From contig CAZCTC010000021.1 of assembly GCA_964501335.1 (NCBI GenBank), positions 39,915-103,914 of the forward strand: 64,000 bases of DNA, in the 5' to 3' direction. The stretch is from CAZCTC01 sp964501335. Its GTDB lineage: Bacteria > Chloroflexota > Anaerolineae > B4-G1 > SLSP01. Within the stretch, counting starts at the first letter, position 1; each line of letters begins with the position of its first letter. The notes under the pieces are model-generated. The model had not been told where the DNA came from. It saw only the letters and a program-made list of their open reading frames with translations, and ran no database searches. The position numbers were made by a program, and so were the translations under genes. This document shows, one piece after another, positions 1 to 10,184 of the stretch.

Positions 1-2
1 TG

Positions 3-3000
3 ACCGATGCCCAATCGGGGACGGTAGTCAATACTTATGATGCGGCTGGTTTTTTGGTTCAGGTGGTGGATCATGGGATTACGGCGACTTATGATTATTA
101 CGATACCGGGGAACTGAAAACGTTTACGGATTCAGTGGGTGTTACTCGTTACGAGTATGATGCTGTTGGTCGGTTGATTACGACCACGCTTCCGGGAAAT
201 CGGATGACGGTCAATGTTTATGATAAGGGCAATCATTTGCTCCAGGTGACGAGAAATTATACCTCGGCCGGGGGGCAAAACTATCTGGGGAAATACAATC
301 TGGTTACGACCTACGAATATGATGCGGTAGGGCGTCAGATTGCGATGACTAATACGCTGAATCAGGTTAGCCGCCAGCTTTACGATAATGCCGGGCGGTT
401 GATCAGTTCGACGACGAATTTCTCGGAAACCCTCTATCCCAACCACGGAAGCGACAATCTCTGGAATTTGACGACGTTATATGGCTATGATGCCATGGGC
501 CGACAGATCGTCGTAACCGGAGCCAATGGACTGGTCAACCGTTCCTGGTATAACGGCTTGGGATTGTTGGTCAGCTCCACCGTCAATTATTCTCCGACGA
601 TTTACCCCGATCAGGGCGCGGATCATCTGTGGAATCAAACAACGTTCTATGAGTATGATCCAGTGGGCAATCAGGTGGCGGTTACCGATGCGAAAGGTCT
701 GGTTACGCATTTTGAGTACAATGGAGTTAATCAGTTAATTGCTCAGACGGTTAACTATACCTCTTCCGCAGCGATCCCCTATCCCAGCCATGGGACTGAC
801 AATGCATGGAATCTGGTTACCTCTTTCGGTTATGATAAGGCCGGGAACCGTGTAGCGATTACCGATACAAAGGGGTACGTAACGGCTTATGGTTATGACC
901 GTTTGAATCGGTTGGTCAGTCAAACAGTCAATTTTTCTCCTGCATTATCTGGACACGGGCCGGATAATGCCTGGAATCTCACGACCCTGTATGGCTATGA
1001 TGCTCAGGGAAACCAGGCTTTGATTACGGATACGGTAGGAAATGTGACCCGGAATTTCTACAACTCTGCGGGACAACTGATCAGTGTCACGGCGAATTAT
1101 TCATCGGCCTTGTATCCGGAGCATGGGACCGATCTGGCCTGGAATTTGACCACAGTGTATGAATATGATCCCGTGACGGGGAATCGTCGGGTGGTTACGG
1201 AGGCCGACGGGTTGGCGACTCGTTATGGATACAGTGAAATCGGCCAGTTGATCAGCACGACGGCGCACTATACCACGGCCTTGCCTTTGAACAGTGGTGA
1301 TTGGAACCTTACGACCTGGTACGAGTATAACATTTTCGGCAATCAGGTCCGGGTGACCGATACGCTGGGGCGAGTAACTTTTACCGAGTATGATCTGCTC
1401 AATCGGCCGGTAACGGTGACGCGAAACTATACCGGGAACGGGGTTTATGACCCGGCTCATCCCGATTACAATCTGGTGGAAGTCACGACGTATAACGCTG
1501 CGGGGCAGGTCTGGACGGTGAAAAAGCTACGGGGTGATTCTTCCCGGACTTTGCTGTATGAGTATGATCCCATCGGCCGTCCGGTGACTGTTACCCAAAA
1601 TTATCAGGGAAATGGGCTCTATGATCCGGCGTATCCGGATCGAAATATCAAGACGGTTACCCTTTACAACGCTCAAGGGCAAGTGGAAAAACGGCTGCGA
1701 GTTGCCGGGACTGTGATTTCGACGACTTACGACTACGACGCTTTAGGGCGGGTCATTACGACTACGGATGCTTTGTCCGGCACGACGGTCAACCATTACG
1801 ATCTTTCCGGGCAGGTGCTGACGGCCACCGATGCTGCCGAGAATTCGAACTATTATGCTTACAATGCAGCTGGACAGGTTCTGACGACTACGCAGGGGCC
1901 TACCCGTACTACCGAATCCTATCATGATGCTATGGGACGGGTTGTGGCCCAGGTGGATCTTTTGCCGGAGGGCGTGCGTTATACCACTACCTACACTTAT
2001 CATTGTACCGGCCGGTTAGTGCAGGTTTCCAATCCTTTAAGCGAGGTGGTTACTTATACCTACAATCTGGCGGGGCAACAAACGGCGATTACCGATGCCG
2101 ACTCGATCGGGATTTACTTTGCTTATGACGATTTTGGACGGCTGGTTTCCAGTGCGGATGAGTTGGGTAATACGACCGCGTATGCCTATGACCGCGACGG
2201 CAACCGGACTTTGGTTACCAACGCGTTGGGAATTTCCACTCGTTATGAATACGATTGGCTGGGGCATTTGATTGCCGTGACGGAGAACTATTCTCCTACC
2301 GGTCCTCAGGATCAGCAGACCAATGTGCGCACGGTGTATGGATATGACGGTTGGGGGAATCTGACGGCTATTACGGATGGGCTTACTCATACGACCGTTT
2401 TTACCTATGACCAGTTGGGGCGGCAGATTGCTACCGCAGATCCCAATCAGAAGGTTATTCGCTATCAGTATGACGGATTTGGCCGCCGGGTGAATGTCGT
2501 CTATCCGAATGCCCAGAATCCTCTTACGGTGACGACGGAATTCAATGCTCTGGGATGGCCTGAACAAATCGTTTATCCGGCGGTGGGCGATATCCCGGCT
2601 TTTACGGTCACGATGTCGTATGACGCTCTGGGGCATCGTTCCGCGATGACGGATGCGACGGGAGTCATTACCTACAATTACGACACCCTGTATCAGCCCT
2701 GGGGTATCCAGGCCGCCGGTGAAGAAGTTCAGTATACATACGATGCCCTGGGCCGGCGTCAAAACCTGATCTATCCCACGGGAGAGGTGGTGACCTATAC
2801 CCATGATCCGGCCGGGCGTTTGACCAGGGTCGATTGGGTCACGAACACGGTAGAGCAATCGGCTTTCTATACTTATACCAGGGGCGGCCGGTTGCAGGAA
2901 ATGTCGTTGCCCAATGGGGTTGTCATGGCTTACGGTTATGATTTGGCCGGGCGCTTGATCGAGATTGAATACAGCAAAGGTGAGGATTTGCTGGCTCGTT

Positions 3001-6000
3001 ATGAATATGGTCTGGATGGTTTGGGCAATCGAATTGCCGTAACGGAAACGGTCGTTAAGCCGGATGCAGGGCTGGCCGTAGTTCCGACTTATCCGCTCAA
3101 TCTGGGGCTGGCGGCAGCGACCCCAGCGAATGATGAACCTGCGCCTTTTAATACCAACTCGCCGACGTATCCGGTGGATCCGATGGCCGGGTTCCTGGTG
3201 CCTTTGATGATTGGGGCGGTGCTGGCTCGTAATCGTAAATATCGGCGCTGGGCCGGCCCGGTGGCGGGACTTTTGATGTTGGTGATAGTAGCTGGAATGG
3301 GGATGACCCTGACGATGCCGGTAGAGGCTTCGGTTGAAGAAAATCATCCATTGATGATGGCCAATCCGGTGGCCGTTCAGGCTCTACCAGGATTACCCCA
3401 ATTAGAAGAAACTCCGATCCCTGGGGCGACAGAAATTCCAGTTAACGCAACTCTATCGCCAACGGAAGAACTTCCCGATGCCGTGGCTCCGGTTGATGTC
3501 ATTTCATCGACGGCAGGTCTTACGGCAACCTCAGAGATTACAGGAAATTTGGGTGGTTTAACAGAAACCTTGGGTGCGGAAACTCCGTCGGATTGGCTAT
3601 CTCGAGTTCAGGCAAATATTCAACGTTCTGAGTATCAGGTGAGCTGGCAGGCGGAAACGCATCGCCCGAATTTGCCGGCGGCTTATCAGGCGCCCAATCG
3701 AGCGCATAATCTGCGGACTTACTTCACGTCGACAGGCATTTTGCTGGTGCCTCGCCAAGACAGCTCGACCCATTGGGATTTGTGGATGAGTTTGAGTGGT
3801 TACGGTTATCGGGGAAACCTACAGTCGGTGACGTCGACAGCAGCTCTGTCCTCTGCCGGAAATATAGTAAATTATCAGCGCAGCGCTGCTTTGACAGAAT
3901 GGTATTTGAACGATGAGCGGGGCCTGGAACAGGGCTTTACGTTGAGTGCGGCTCCGCATCCTCGCGGGAATGCTGATTTGGTGGTTGAGCTGGCTATCTC
4001 GACGACGCTGCGAGCGACGTTGAACGGCGATATCGTGGAATTTACCGACGCAATCGGGAAGCTGCAGGTGCGTTACAGTGGCCTGGAGGCTTACGATGCC
4101 CGGCAGAAGCGGCTCCCGACGCATTTGGAACTGGAAGGGAATCTCATTCGGTTGGTGGTGGAGGATACCGGGGCGGTTTACCCGATTACGATCGATCCTT
4201 TGTTGAATTCCCCGGCCTGGACGGCGGAAAGCGATCAGACGAGCGCTTTCTTGGGGCACAGCGTACGTACTGCCGGGGATGTAAATGGCGATGGGTACAG
4301 TGATGTGATCGTCGGGGCATACCTTTATGATAACGGTCAGACGGATGAGGGGCGGGCTTATTTGTATTACGGCTCGGCCTCGGGGTTAAGTATTACCCCG
4401 GCCTGGACGGTGGAGAGCAACCAGGCCTCCGCTTACTTGGGGAATGCGGTCCATACGGCCGGAGACGTGAACGGTGATGGGTATGCCGATGTGTTAGTAG
4501 CGGCTTATCAATATGACACGAATCAAACCGATGCCGGGGTGGTGTATGGATTCTACGGTTCCGCCAACGGATTGAGTGCTACACCTGATGTTGTGTTGAC
4601 CAATGGTGTGGGCGGGACGGAATTCGGATACGCCGTGGCGAGTGCCGGAGATGTGAATGGCGATGGGTATGGCGATGTCATCGCCGGCGCGGATAATTAC
4701 ACGAATGGACAGACCGGTGAAGGGGCTGTCTATGTCTATTACGGGTCCAGCACGGGAATTCAAACGACGGGGGAATGGCGAGCGGAGAGTGATTCGGCTA
4801 CCGCTTATCTGGGGTATGCGGTCGGTGGAGCCGGGGATGTCAACGGAGACGGCTACGCGGATATCATTGCCGGAGCGCGGGGGTATGACAACGGGCAGAC
4901 CGATGAAGGGGCGGCCTATGTTTATTACGGGTCCGGCACGGGGATGACGACCACGGGGCGCTGGCTGGTGGAAGCCGATCAGGCCAGTGCTTATGAGGGC
5001 TGTTCGGTGGGGACGGCGGGGGATGTGAACGGCGACGGCTATGCCGATGTGATTGTGGGGGCTCGCCAATACACGAACGGCCAGTCGCAGGAAGGCCAGG
5101 CGTTGGTGTATTACGGAGCGGCTTCCGGGTTGCCCCAAACGCCGGCCTGGACGGTGGAGAGCAATCAGGTTTCGGCTTATCTGGGCAATGCCGTGGGAAC
5201 GGCGGGCGATGTGAACGGGGATGGCTATGCGGATGTTCTGATCGGAGCCCAATTCTATGACAACGGGCAAGCGGATGAGGGGCGGGCTTTCGTCTATTAT
5301 GGCTCGTCGAATGGTTTGGCGACTACGGCGGATTGGACTGCCGAAAGCGATCAGGCTTCTGCGTTGCTGGGCTTTAGCGTGGGGGCGGCCGGCGATGTGA
5401 ATGGCGATGGCTATGCGGATGTGGTGATTGGATCGTCTTACTATGACAACGGGCAAGCGGATGAAGGCCGGGCCTTTGTCTATTATGGGGCGCCGGCAGG
5501 ATTGAAGACGACGCCCCATGTTACCCTGGAAAGCGATCAGGCTGAGGCGCATTTTGGTATCTCGCCGCATGCGGCCGGAGATGTGAACGGCGATGGGTAC
5601 GGCGATGTGATTGTGGGGGCTTATCTTTATGACAATGGGGAAACGAATGAGGGGCGGGTCTTCTTGTATTACGGTTCCGCCTCTGGATTAAGCAGTAGTT
5701 TTAGCTGGAGTGCTGAGGGCAATCAAGCGGAGGCTTACTTTGGATTCGCTACCGGCACTGCCGGGGATGTGAATGGCGACGGATATGTCGATGTGGTAGT
5801 CAGCGCGTTGTATTATGACAACGATCAAACGAATGAAGGGCGGGTGTATGTTTACTATGGCTCCGCCAATGGGTTGTCGGCGACCCCTGATTGGATAGAA
5901 AGCAATTCGGCCAACTCGAATTTTGGGTGCTCTATCGGTACGGCGGGCGATGTGAACGGCGACGGTTATAGTGATGTGTTGGTGGGAGCCAATACTTATG

Positions 6001-8903
6001 GCAACGGCCAGTATCATGAAGGAAAGGCTTATTTGTACTACGGTTCGGCTTCCGGCCTGATTACAACGCCGGTCTGGACACTGGAAAGTGATGTAAACGA
6101 TACTCTATTGGGGGCCGCGGTCGGGACGGCTGGGGATGTGAATGGGGATGGGTACAGCGATATCATGATCGGCGCGGAGGCCTATTCTTCCGGATATCTG
6201 TATAATAACGGCGTAGTCTATGTCTATTACGGTTCGGTTGCAGGATTGCAGTCTAATCCCTGGATGGTGACGTCCAATAAGAGCGATGATTTGATCGGTT
6301 CTTCGGTCAGTACGGCGGGCGATGTGAACGGCGATGGCTATGCGGATGTGCTTATCGGGGCTCGCCGTTACGACAGTGGGCAGACCGATGAAGGCAAAGC
6401 CTTTGTCTATTATGGATCTGCCGATGGGTTAAGTACTACGGCAAATTGGACAGCAGAAAGCAATCAGGCCTATGCAGAATTCGGGGCTTCCGTCAGTACG
6501 GCGGGTGATGTGAACGGGGACGGGTACAGCGATGTGATCGTAGGCGCTTATGCTTATGATAACGGCCAGGTAGATGAGGGCCGGGCTTTTGTCTACTTTG
6601 GATCGTCCAGTGGGCTGAGTACCACGGTCGATTGGGGGGTGGAAAGCGATCAGGCCGGGGCTTATTTGGGAACCGTCAGTACGGCGGGGGATGTCAATGG
6701 CGACGGTTATGCGGATATCCTGATCGGGGTAGATAGCTACGATAACGGCAGTCTGGGGAATGCGGGTCGGGTTCAGGTTTATTATGGTAATGGCGGCCAG
6801 GGCGTGGGTCTGGCTCCCCGGCAGCGGGCTTCAGATGACAGTGCTTCGATTTCAGGGTTGGGGCATTCCGATCGGTCGGATCGCTTCGATCTGGCGGTGC
6901 GAGCCTGGAGTCCCTTTGGGCGCGGGAAGGTCAAGCTGGAATGGCAGGTGGCGCCGTTGGGAACGTTCTTTACCTCAACGACGGGCGTCATCAGTGGGAT
7001 GAGCGCCAACTGGACGAATGCCCTGGCTTCAGGAGTCAATCTTACCGAGACGGTAACCGGGTTAACCGCAGGAACTGCCTATCATTGGCGGCTGCGGCTG
7101 CGTTATGATCAGACCACTCAGCCTTTCCAGCAATACAGCCGCTGGTTTACCCCGGTCTGGAACGGCCCGCAGGAACAGGATTTGCGGACGGCGAATACTC
7201 CTGTTGTGGAAAAGGTCATCAACTATGTTTATGATCCGTTGGGACGGCTGGTCGATGCTACCTATTCGACAGGGGAACAGTTTACCTATCAATATGATGC
7301 CGTCGGCAACCGTGTGGCCATGACGGATACGGCAGGCACTCATAGTTATACTTACGACGCAGCCAATCGGTTGATCTTGGCGGATGGGCAGACTTACACC
7401 TGGGACGACCGGGGGAACTTGCTCAGCAATGGGATCTTTACCTATACCTATGACGGCGCTGGCCGGATGGTCAAGGCGCAAAGTATCACGGCGACGACGA
7501 TTTACACTTACAATGCCGACGGTCTGCGGATGGCGTTGAATACCAATGGTGTGGTGACCTCCTTTGTTTGGGATACCGCGCAACCTCTGGCTCAGGTGTT
7601 ATCTACTAGCGATGGTAAACGCGATATCTATGGTCTGGGGCGCCTGGCCGAATGGCAGGATGCTGCCTGGGCCTATCCATTGGCCGATGCCCTGGGTAGT
7701 GTGCGCCAATGGACCGATGACGAGGGATCAGTCACTTATGCCGTAGGGTATGAGCCCTTCGGCGACGTGCTGTGGCAGTACGGCACCACTTCCAGCGATT
7801 GGGGCTTTACCGGCGAATGGTGGGATTCTTCCTCGGAGATGCTCTATCTGCGGGCCCGGTGGTATCAGCCGGATACGGGGCGGTTCACACAGGTGGATAC
7901 GTGGGAGGGAGACTATCAAGAACCTTTAACCATTAATCCTTATTTATATGTAGTTGAAAATCCCGTTAATAAAACTGATCCGACTGGACATTGCCCGGTT
8001 AGTAATGGATATCAGTTCGATGCTGGAGTGAGACAACTTGTTTACTCATCTTACAGATTAGGCGATTTTTGGATGGTATTATATGATAATGGAGAAGTAT
8101 GGTATGGGGGAAATACTGTCCTTGTTCGTTGGGATGTCCTTGCAGGAAAAAGTTCTACATTTGGAATACCGGAAGTCTCTTTAAAGTTTGATAGTTCTGC
8201 TACTATTCTTCACACTATGAGGGTAATTCCTGGTGGAGAAACCTGGAAGGAAATTTATGATTTTGGAGAGGCAAAACCTGGGGAGCCTATTCAAATGAGC
8301 TTTACTTTCTTGGAATTATGGGGAACAAAGAAAACTATTCTGATGGACGGAATGTTTCCTTTACCAACAAGTGGATATGAGGTTTCTTATGGCCCCGATC
8401 CGTGGAATTCAAGTGATATTGCGCTCTCTTCGGGGAATTGTTATTCTTATGCTTTGGATGACAATGCATATAGCAAGCATAAGTGGCACCCACCTGATCC
8501 TGGCGATATTTCTCGATATCCAATCACAGAAGATGTTCCTACATGTGCCTCGTTAAGTGCGGCAGCTATAGCTGATGGGCTGAGGGAAATTAATCGTCTA
8601 GGTGAGTGCTCTCGCGGAGAGTACAAAGTAGCTTTAGCAATGGGACCTATTATTAACCCCTATCCAGGTGGCCCATATGTTGACTATCATTGGTATCGTC
8701 AAAATTCTGATGGATCTTGGTCTCATAAACCGGGTGGGCAACAGGTAACTGATGTGGATGCGTCTGGAAACAAAATAGTTGATCCTATGTTTGCAGATAG
8801 AGCTCACCCTGAGGCTAATTATAAGGAATTTTGTGGGTATTTTTGTGTTAAAGCCCATAGTTTGGAATGGATAGCTCCCAGTAAATATAGCGAAAAAAGA
8901 TGA
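3..8903 (+). CDS. RHS/YD-repeat polymorphic toxin-like protein with FG-GAP repeats (5' end outside window)
   Basis: The frame is open to the left edge, so the N-terminus is missing and about 2966 residues are visible. In order: about 1000 residues of YD repeats (pattern YDxxGRxxxxT); a hydrophobic segment around nt 3170-3350; a region with 14 FG-GAP-like repeats, each containing GDVNGDGY (nt 4200-6790), as in integrin-type beta-propellers; a fibronectin-like stretch (nt 6890-7160); more YD repeats; and the RHS core signature around LRARWYQPDTGRF (nt 7850), ending in NPYLYVVENPVNKTDPTGH. After this comes a variable tip of about 290 residues with lower GC. RHS proteins usually form a shell that encapsulates a C-terminal toxin and releases it by autoproteolysis. 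The tip has NCYSYALDD (Cys) and DYHWYRQ (His), which could form a papain-like or other cysteine hydrolase site; that part is inference. Confidence 0.9.
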   Translation, partial: TDAQSGTVVNTYDAAGFLVQVVDHGITATYDYYDTGELKTFTDSVGVTRYEYDAVGRLITTTLPGNRMTVNVYDKGNHLLQVTRNYTSAGGQNYLGKYNLVTTYEYDAVGRQIAMTNTLNQVSRQLYDNAGRLISSTTNFSETLYPNHGSDNLWNLTTLYGYDAMGRQIVVTGANGLVNRSWYNGLGLLVSSTVNYSPTIYPDQGADHLWNQTTFYEYDPVGNQVAVTDAKGLVTHFEYNGVNQLIAQTVNYTSSAAIPYPSHGTDNAWNLVTSFGYDKAGNRVAITDTKGYVTAYGYDRLNRLVSQTVNFSPALSGHGPDNAWNLTTLYGYDAQGNQALITDTVGNVTRNFYNSAGQLISVTANYSSALYPEHGTDLAWNLTTVYEYDPVTGNRRVVTEADGLATRYGYSEIGQLISTTAHYTTALPLNSGDWNLTTWYEYNIFGNQVRVTDTLGRVTFTEYDLLNRPVTVTRNYTGNGVYDPAHPDYNLVEVTTYNAAGQVWTVKKLRGDSSRTLLYEYDPIGRPVTVTQNYQGNGLYDPAYPDRNIKTVTLYNAQGQVEKRLRVAGTVISTTYDYDALGRVITTTDALSGTTVNHYDLSGQVLTATDAAENSNYYAYNAAGQVLTTTQGPTRTTESYHDAMGRVVAQVDLLPEGVRYTTTYTYHCTGRLVQVSNPLSEVVTYTYNLAGQQTAITDADSIGIYFAYDDFGRLVSSADELGNTTAYAYDRDGNRTLVTNALGISTRYEYDWLGHLIAVTENYSPTGPQDQQTNVRTVYGYDGWGNLTAITDGLTHTTVFTYDQLGRQIATADPNQKVIRYQYDGFGRRVNVVYPNAQNPLTVTTEFNALGWPEQIVYPAVGDIPAFTVTMSYDALGHRSAMTDATGVITYNYDTLYQPWGIQAAGEEVQYTYDALGRRQNLIYPTGEVVTYTHDPAGRLTRVDWVTNTVEQSAFYTYTRGGRLQEMSLPNGVVMAYGYDLAGRLIEIEYSKGEDLLARYEYGLDGLGNRIAVTETVVKPDAGLAVVPTYPLNLGLAAATPANDEPAPFNTNSPTYPVDPMAGFLVPLMIGAVLARNRKYRRWAGPVAGLLMLVIVAGMGMTLTMPVEASVEENHPLMMANPVAVQALPGLPQLEETPIPGATEIPVNATLSPTEELPDAVAPVDVISSTAGLTATSEITGNLGGLTETLGAETPSDWLSRVQANIQRSEYQVSWQAETHRPNLPAAYQAPNRAHNLRTYFTSTGILLVPRQDSSTHWDLWMSLSGYGYRGNLQSVTSTAALSSAGNIVNYQRSAALTEWYLNDERGLEQGFTLSAAPHPRGNADLVVELAISTTLRATLNGDIVEFTDAIGKLQVRYSGLEAYDARQKRLPTHLELEGNLIRLVVEDTGAVYPITIDPLLNSPAWTAESDQTSAFLGHSVRTAGDVNGDGYSDVIVGAYLYDNGQTDEGRAYLYYGSASGLSITPAWTVESNQASAYLGNAVHTAGDVNGDGYADVLVAAYQYDTNQTDAGVVYGFYGSANGLSATPDVVLTNGVGGTEFGYAVASAGDVNGDGYGDVIAGADNYTNGQTGEGAVYVYYGSSTGIQTTGEWRAESDSATAYLGYAVGGAGDVNGDGYADIIAGARGYDNGQTDEGAAYVYYGSGTGMTTTGRWLVEADQASAYEGCSVGTAGDVNGDGYADVIVGARQYTNGQSQEGQALVYYGAASGLPQTPAWTVESNQVSAYLGNAVGTAGDVNGDGYADVLIGAQFYDNGQADEGRAFVYYGSSNGLATTADWTAESDQASALLGFSVGAAGDVNGDGYADVVIGSSYYDNGQADEGRAFVYYGAPAGLKTTPHVTLESDQAEAHFGISPHAAGDVNGDGYGDVIVGAYLYDNGETNEGRVFLYYGSASGLSSSFSWSAEGNQAEAYFGFATGTAGDVNGDGYVDVVVSALYYDNDQTNEGRVYVYYGSANGLSATPDWIESNSANSNFGCSIGTAGDVNGDGYSDVLVGANTYGNGQYHEGKAYLYYGSASGLITTPVWTLESDVNDTLLGAAVGTAGDVNGDGYSDIMIGAEAYSSGYLYNNGVVYVYYGSVAGLQSNPWMVTSNKSDDLIGSSVSTAGDVNGDGYADVLIGARRYDSGQTDEGKAFVYYGSADGLSTTANWTAESNQAYAEFGASVSTAGDVNGDGYSDVIVGAYAYDNGQVDEGRAFVYFGSSSGLSTTVDWGVESDQAGAYLGTVSTAGDVNGDGYADILIGVDSYDNGSLGNAGRVQVYYGNGGQGVGLAPRQRASDDSASISGLGHSDRSDRFDLAVRAWSPFGRGKVKLEWQVAPLGTFFTSTTGVISGMSANWTNALASGVNLTETVTGLTAGTAYHWRLRLRYDQTTQPFQQYSRWFTPVWNGPQEQDLRTANTPVVEKVINYVYDPLGRLVDATYSTGEQFTYQYDAVGNRVAMTDTAGTHSYTYDAANRLILADGQTYTWDDRGNLLSNGIFTYTYDGAGRMVKAQSITATTIYTYNADGLRMALNTNGVVTSFVWDTAQPLAQVLSTSDGKRDIYGLGRLAEWQDAAWAYPLADALGSVRQWTDDEGSVTYAVGYEPFGDVLWQYGTTSSDWGFTGEWWDSSSEMLYLRARWYQPDTGRFTQVDTWEGDYQEPLTINPYLYVVENPVNKTDPTGHCPVSNGYQFDAGVRQLVYSSYRLGDFWMVLYDNGEVWYGGNTVLVRWDVLAGKSSTFGIPEVSLKFDSSATILHTMRVIPGGETWKEIYDFGEAKPGEPIQMSFTFLELWGTKKTILMDGMFPLPTSGYEVSYGPDPWNSSDIALSSGNCYSYALDDNAYSKHKWHPPDPGDISRYPITEDVPTCASLSAAAIADGLREINRLGECSRGEYKVALAMGPIINPYPGGPYVDYHWYRQNSDGSWSHKPGGQQVTDVDASGNKIVDPMFADRAHPEANYKEFCGYFCVKAHSLEWIAPSKYSEKR

Positions 8904-9159
8904 TTTAATATTACAGTTTGTGATTGTATAGATTTAGGGGGCGAGAGGGTTTTCATCTTCTCGCTCCTGCATTGACAATCGGCAATTTTATTCACCTTGT
9001 TTTAAAAATAGAATGGTTAAGCTGGATTATTGGTTGAAAGTTCGCTGGGTGAGGTGCTTATCCAAAATTGGATCACAGGCAAGATAAAAGTGATTTCTAA
9101 CTCTGGCTAGGCAATAGAGATGATCTGAATTTAAATTTATATGATTTATGGAGATTCAA

Positions 9160-10146
9160 ATGAAAAAAGAAAAACTGGAAGGTGTTTTATCCAAAAGGAG
9201 AAAATTAATAATTAGCGCTACTATTTTTATCGTAGGGATATTGATGCTGTTTTTAATCGTGCGAATAAGCAAAGAGAGATTTTTATTTATTAATGATTTT
9301 AAGTTTTTCAGAATTAACATGAGTTTTGATGAAATTATATTTCATTTAGGGGTACCTGATACTTCCAGCGGGTCGGGCCGACGGTTTTACACCTATAATC
9401 TGGCTGATGGAAGAATAGTTCAATTTGTTATTAATTCTTCAAATAGGTTGGGAAGTGCTTATATCATTGATCGAGAGGGAAATGCAAGCCCTATCGATTG
9501 GCTTTCTGATGCTAAACCCGATAATTCATTGTCAATGATTTCAGATGAGGATCAATCTTTTTATAGGGAGCTTAATTTTGAACCGCCGGGAGAAAATTTT
9601 TCACCCGTTTTTTATAGTGATCTATGTGGAGCGAAAAAGGAAACTCTTAGTCAGATGGATGAAAGTGAGTTTATTGCATGGATAAAGAAGGAATATGGTT
9701 ACGATAATACATTATCTAGGGTAGAAGAAGAAAATGGGATCGTTACTTATGAATGGACGGAAAAATTTTCCTATGGAACACTTGAATTACATAAGGGGCG
9801 TATTTATAGCATAGTAATTTCTCGGTATCAAAGTCCAAAATTCGGGCAAGTAATGAACGGGATAGGAACACCGCAAACAGTAGACCGTTCTTACGGAATT
9901 AGCAGCCATGTTTCTTATTCATTTGGTTTGAACTATCCTGAGCAAGGAATTTATATTTTGATTTTAGGCCAGGAATCTTTGGATAAAGCAAAAACTCCAG
10001 GAAGATTATGGCTTCCTTTAACGCAAAATTTATCTGTTGCTCAAGTTATTTGTTATTTCGATTCGAGAATGCCCGATAGTTTTAAACATAAGCGAATACA
10101 TTGGCCTGGAATAGACGTATTGGTTCCTTTGATTGATGCACCTTGA
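9160..10146 (+). CDS. Membrane-anchored protein of unknown function, possible immunity partner of the RHS tip
   Basis: The protein has 328 residues from the ATG at 9160. This start is preferred over the in-frame ATG at 9148 because GGAG lies 6 nt before it. Residues 14-38 form one strong transmembrane helix after a Lys/Arg-rich N-terminus; the rest looks soluble and extracytoplasmic. I recognise no family motif. The DNA is AT-rich, like the last 1 kb of the RHS gene just upstream, which suggests that toxin tip and follower were acquired together. RHS loci commonly carry an immunity gene directly after the toxin tip, so this is the natural candidate, but sequence alone does not prove it. An alternative is an unrelated lipoprotein-like envelope protein. 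Confidence 0.7.
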   Translation: MKKEKLEGVLSKRRKLIISATIFIVGILMLFLIVRISKERFLFINDFKFFRINMSFDEIIFHLGVPDTSSGSGRRFYTYNLADGRIVQFVINSSNRLGSAYIIDREGNASPIDWLSDAKPDNSLSMISDEDQSFYRELNFEPPGENFSPVFYSDLCGAKKETLSQMDESEFIAWIKKEYGYDNTLSRVEEENGIVTYEWTEKFSYGTLELHKGRIYSIVISRYQSPKFGQVMNGIGTPQTVDRSYGISSHVSYSFGLNYPEQGIYILILGQESLDKAKTPGRLWLPLTQNLSVAQVICYFDSRMPDSFKHKRIHWPGIDVLVPLIDAP

Positions 10147-10150
10147 CTTT

Positions 10151-10171
10151 ATGAGGTGAGGGGCACCTCAT
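10151..10171. terminator. Hairpin between convergent genes
   Basis: ATGAGGTG and CACCTCAT form a perfect 8-bp stem with a 5-nt loop, placed exactly between the convergent stops at 10146 and 10185. There is no long T-run on either side, so it is a likely but weak bidirectional terminator. Confidence 0.5.
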
Positions 10172-10184
10172 TGTTTGGACCGTT

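Noticed and set aside
8938..8975. Terminator after the RHS gene
   Set aside because: A 6-bp GCGAGA/TCTCGC stem with a 12-nt loop and no T-run is too weak to list.
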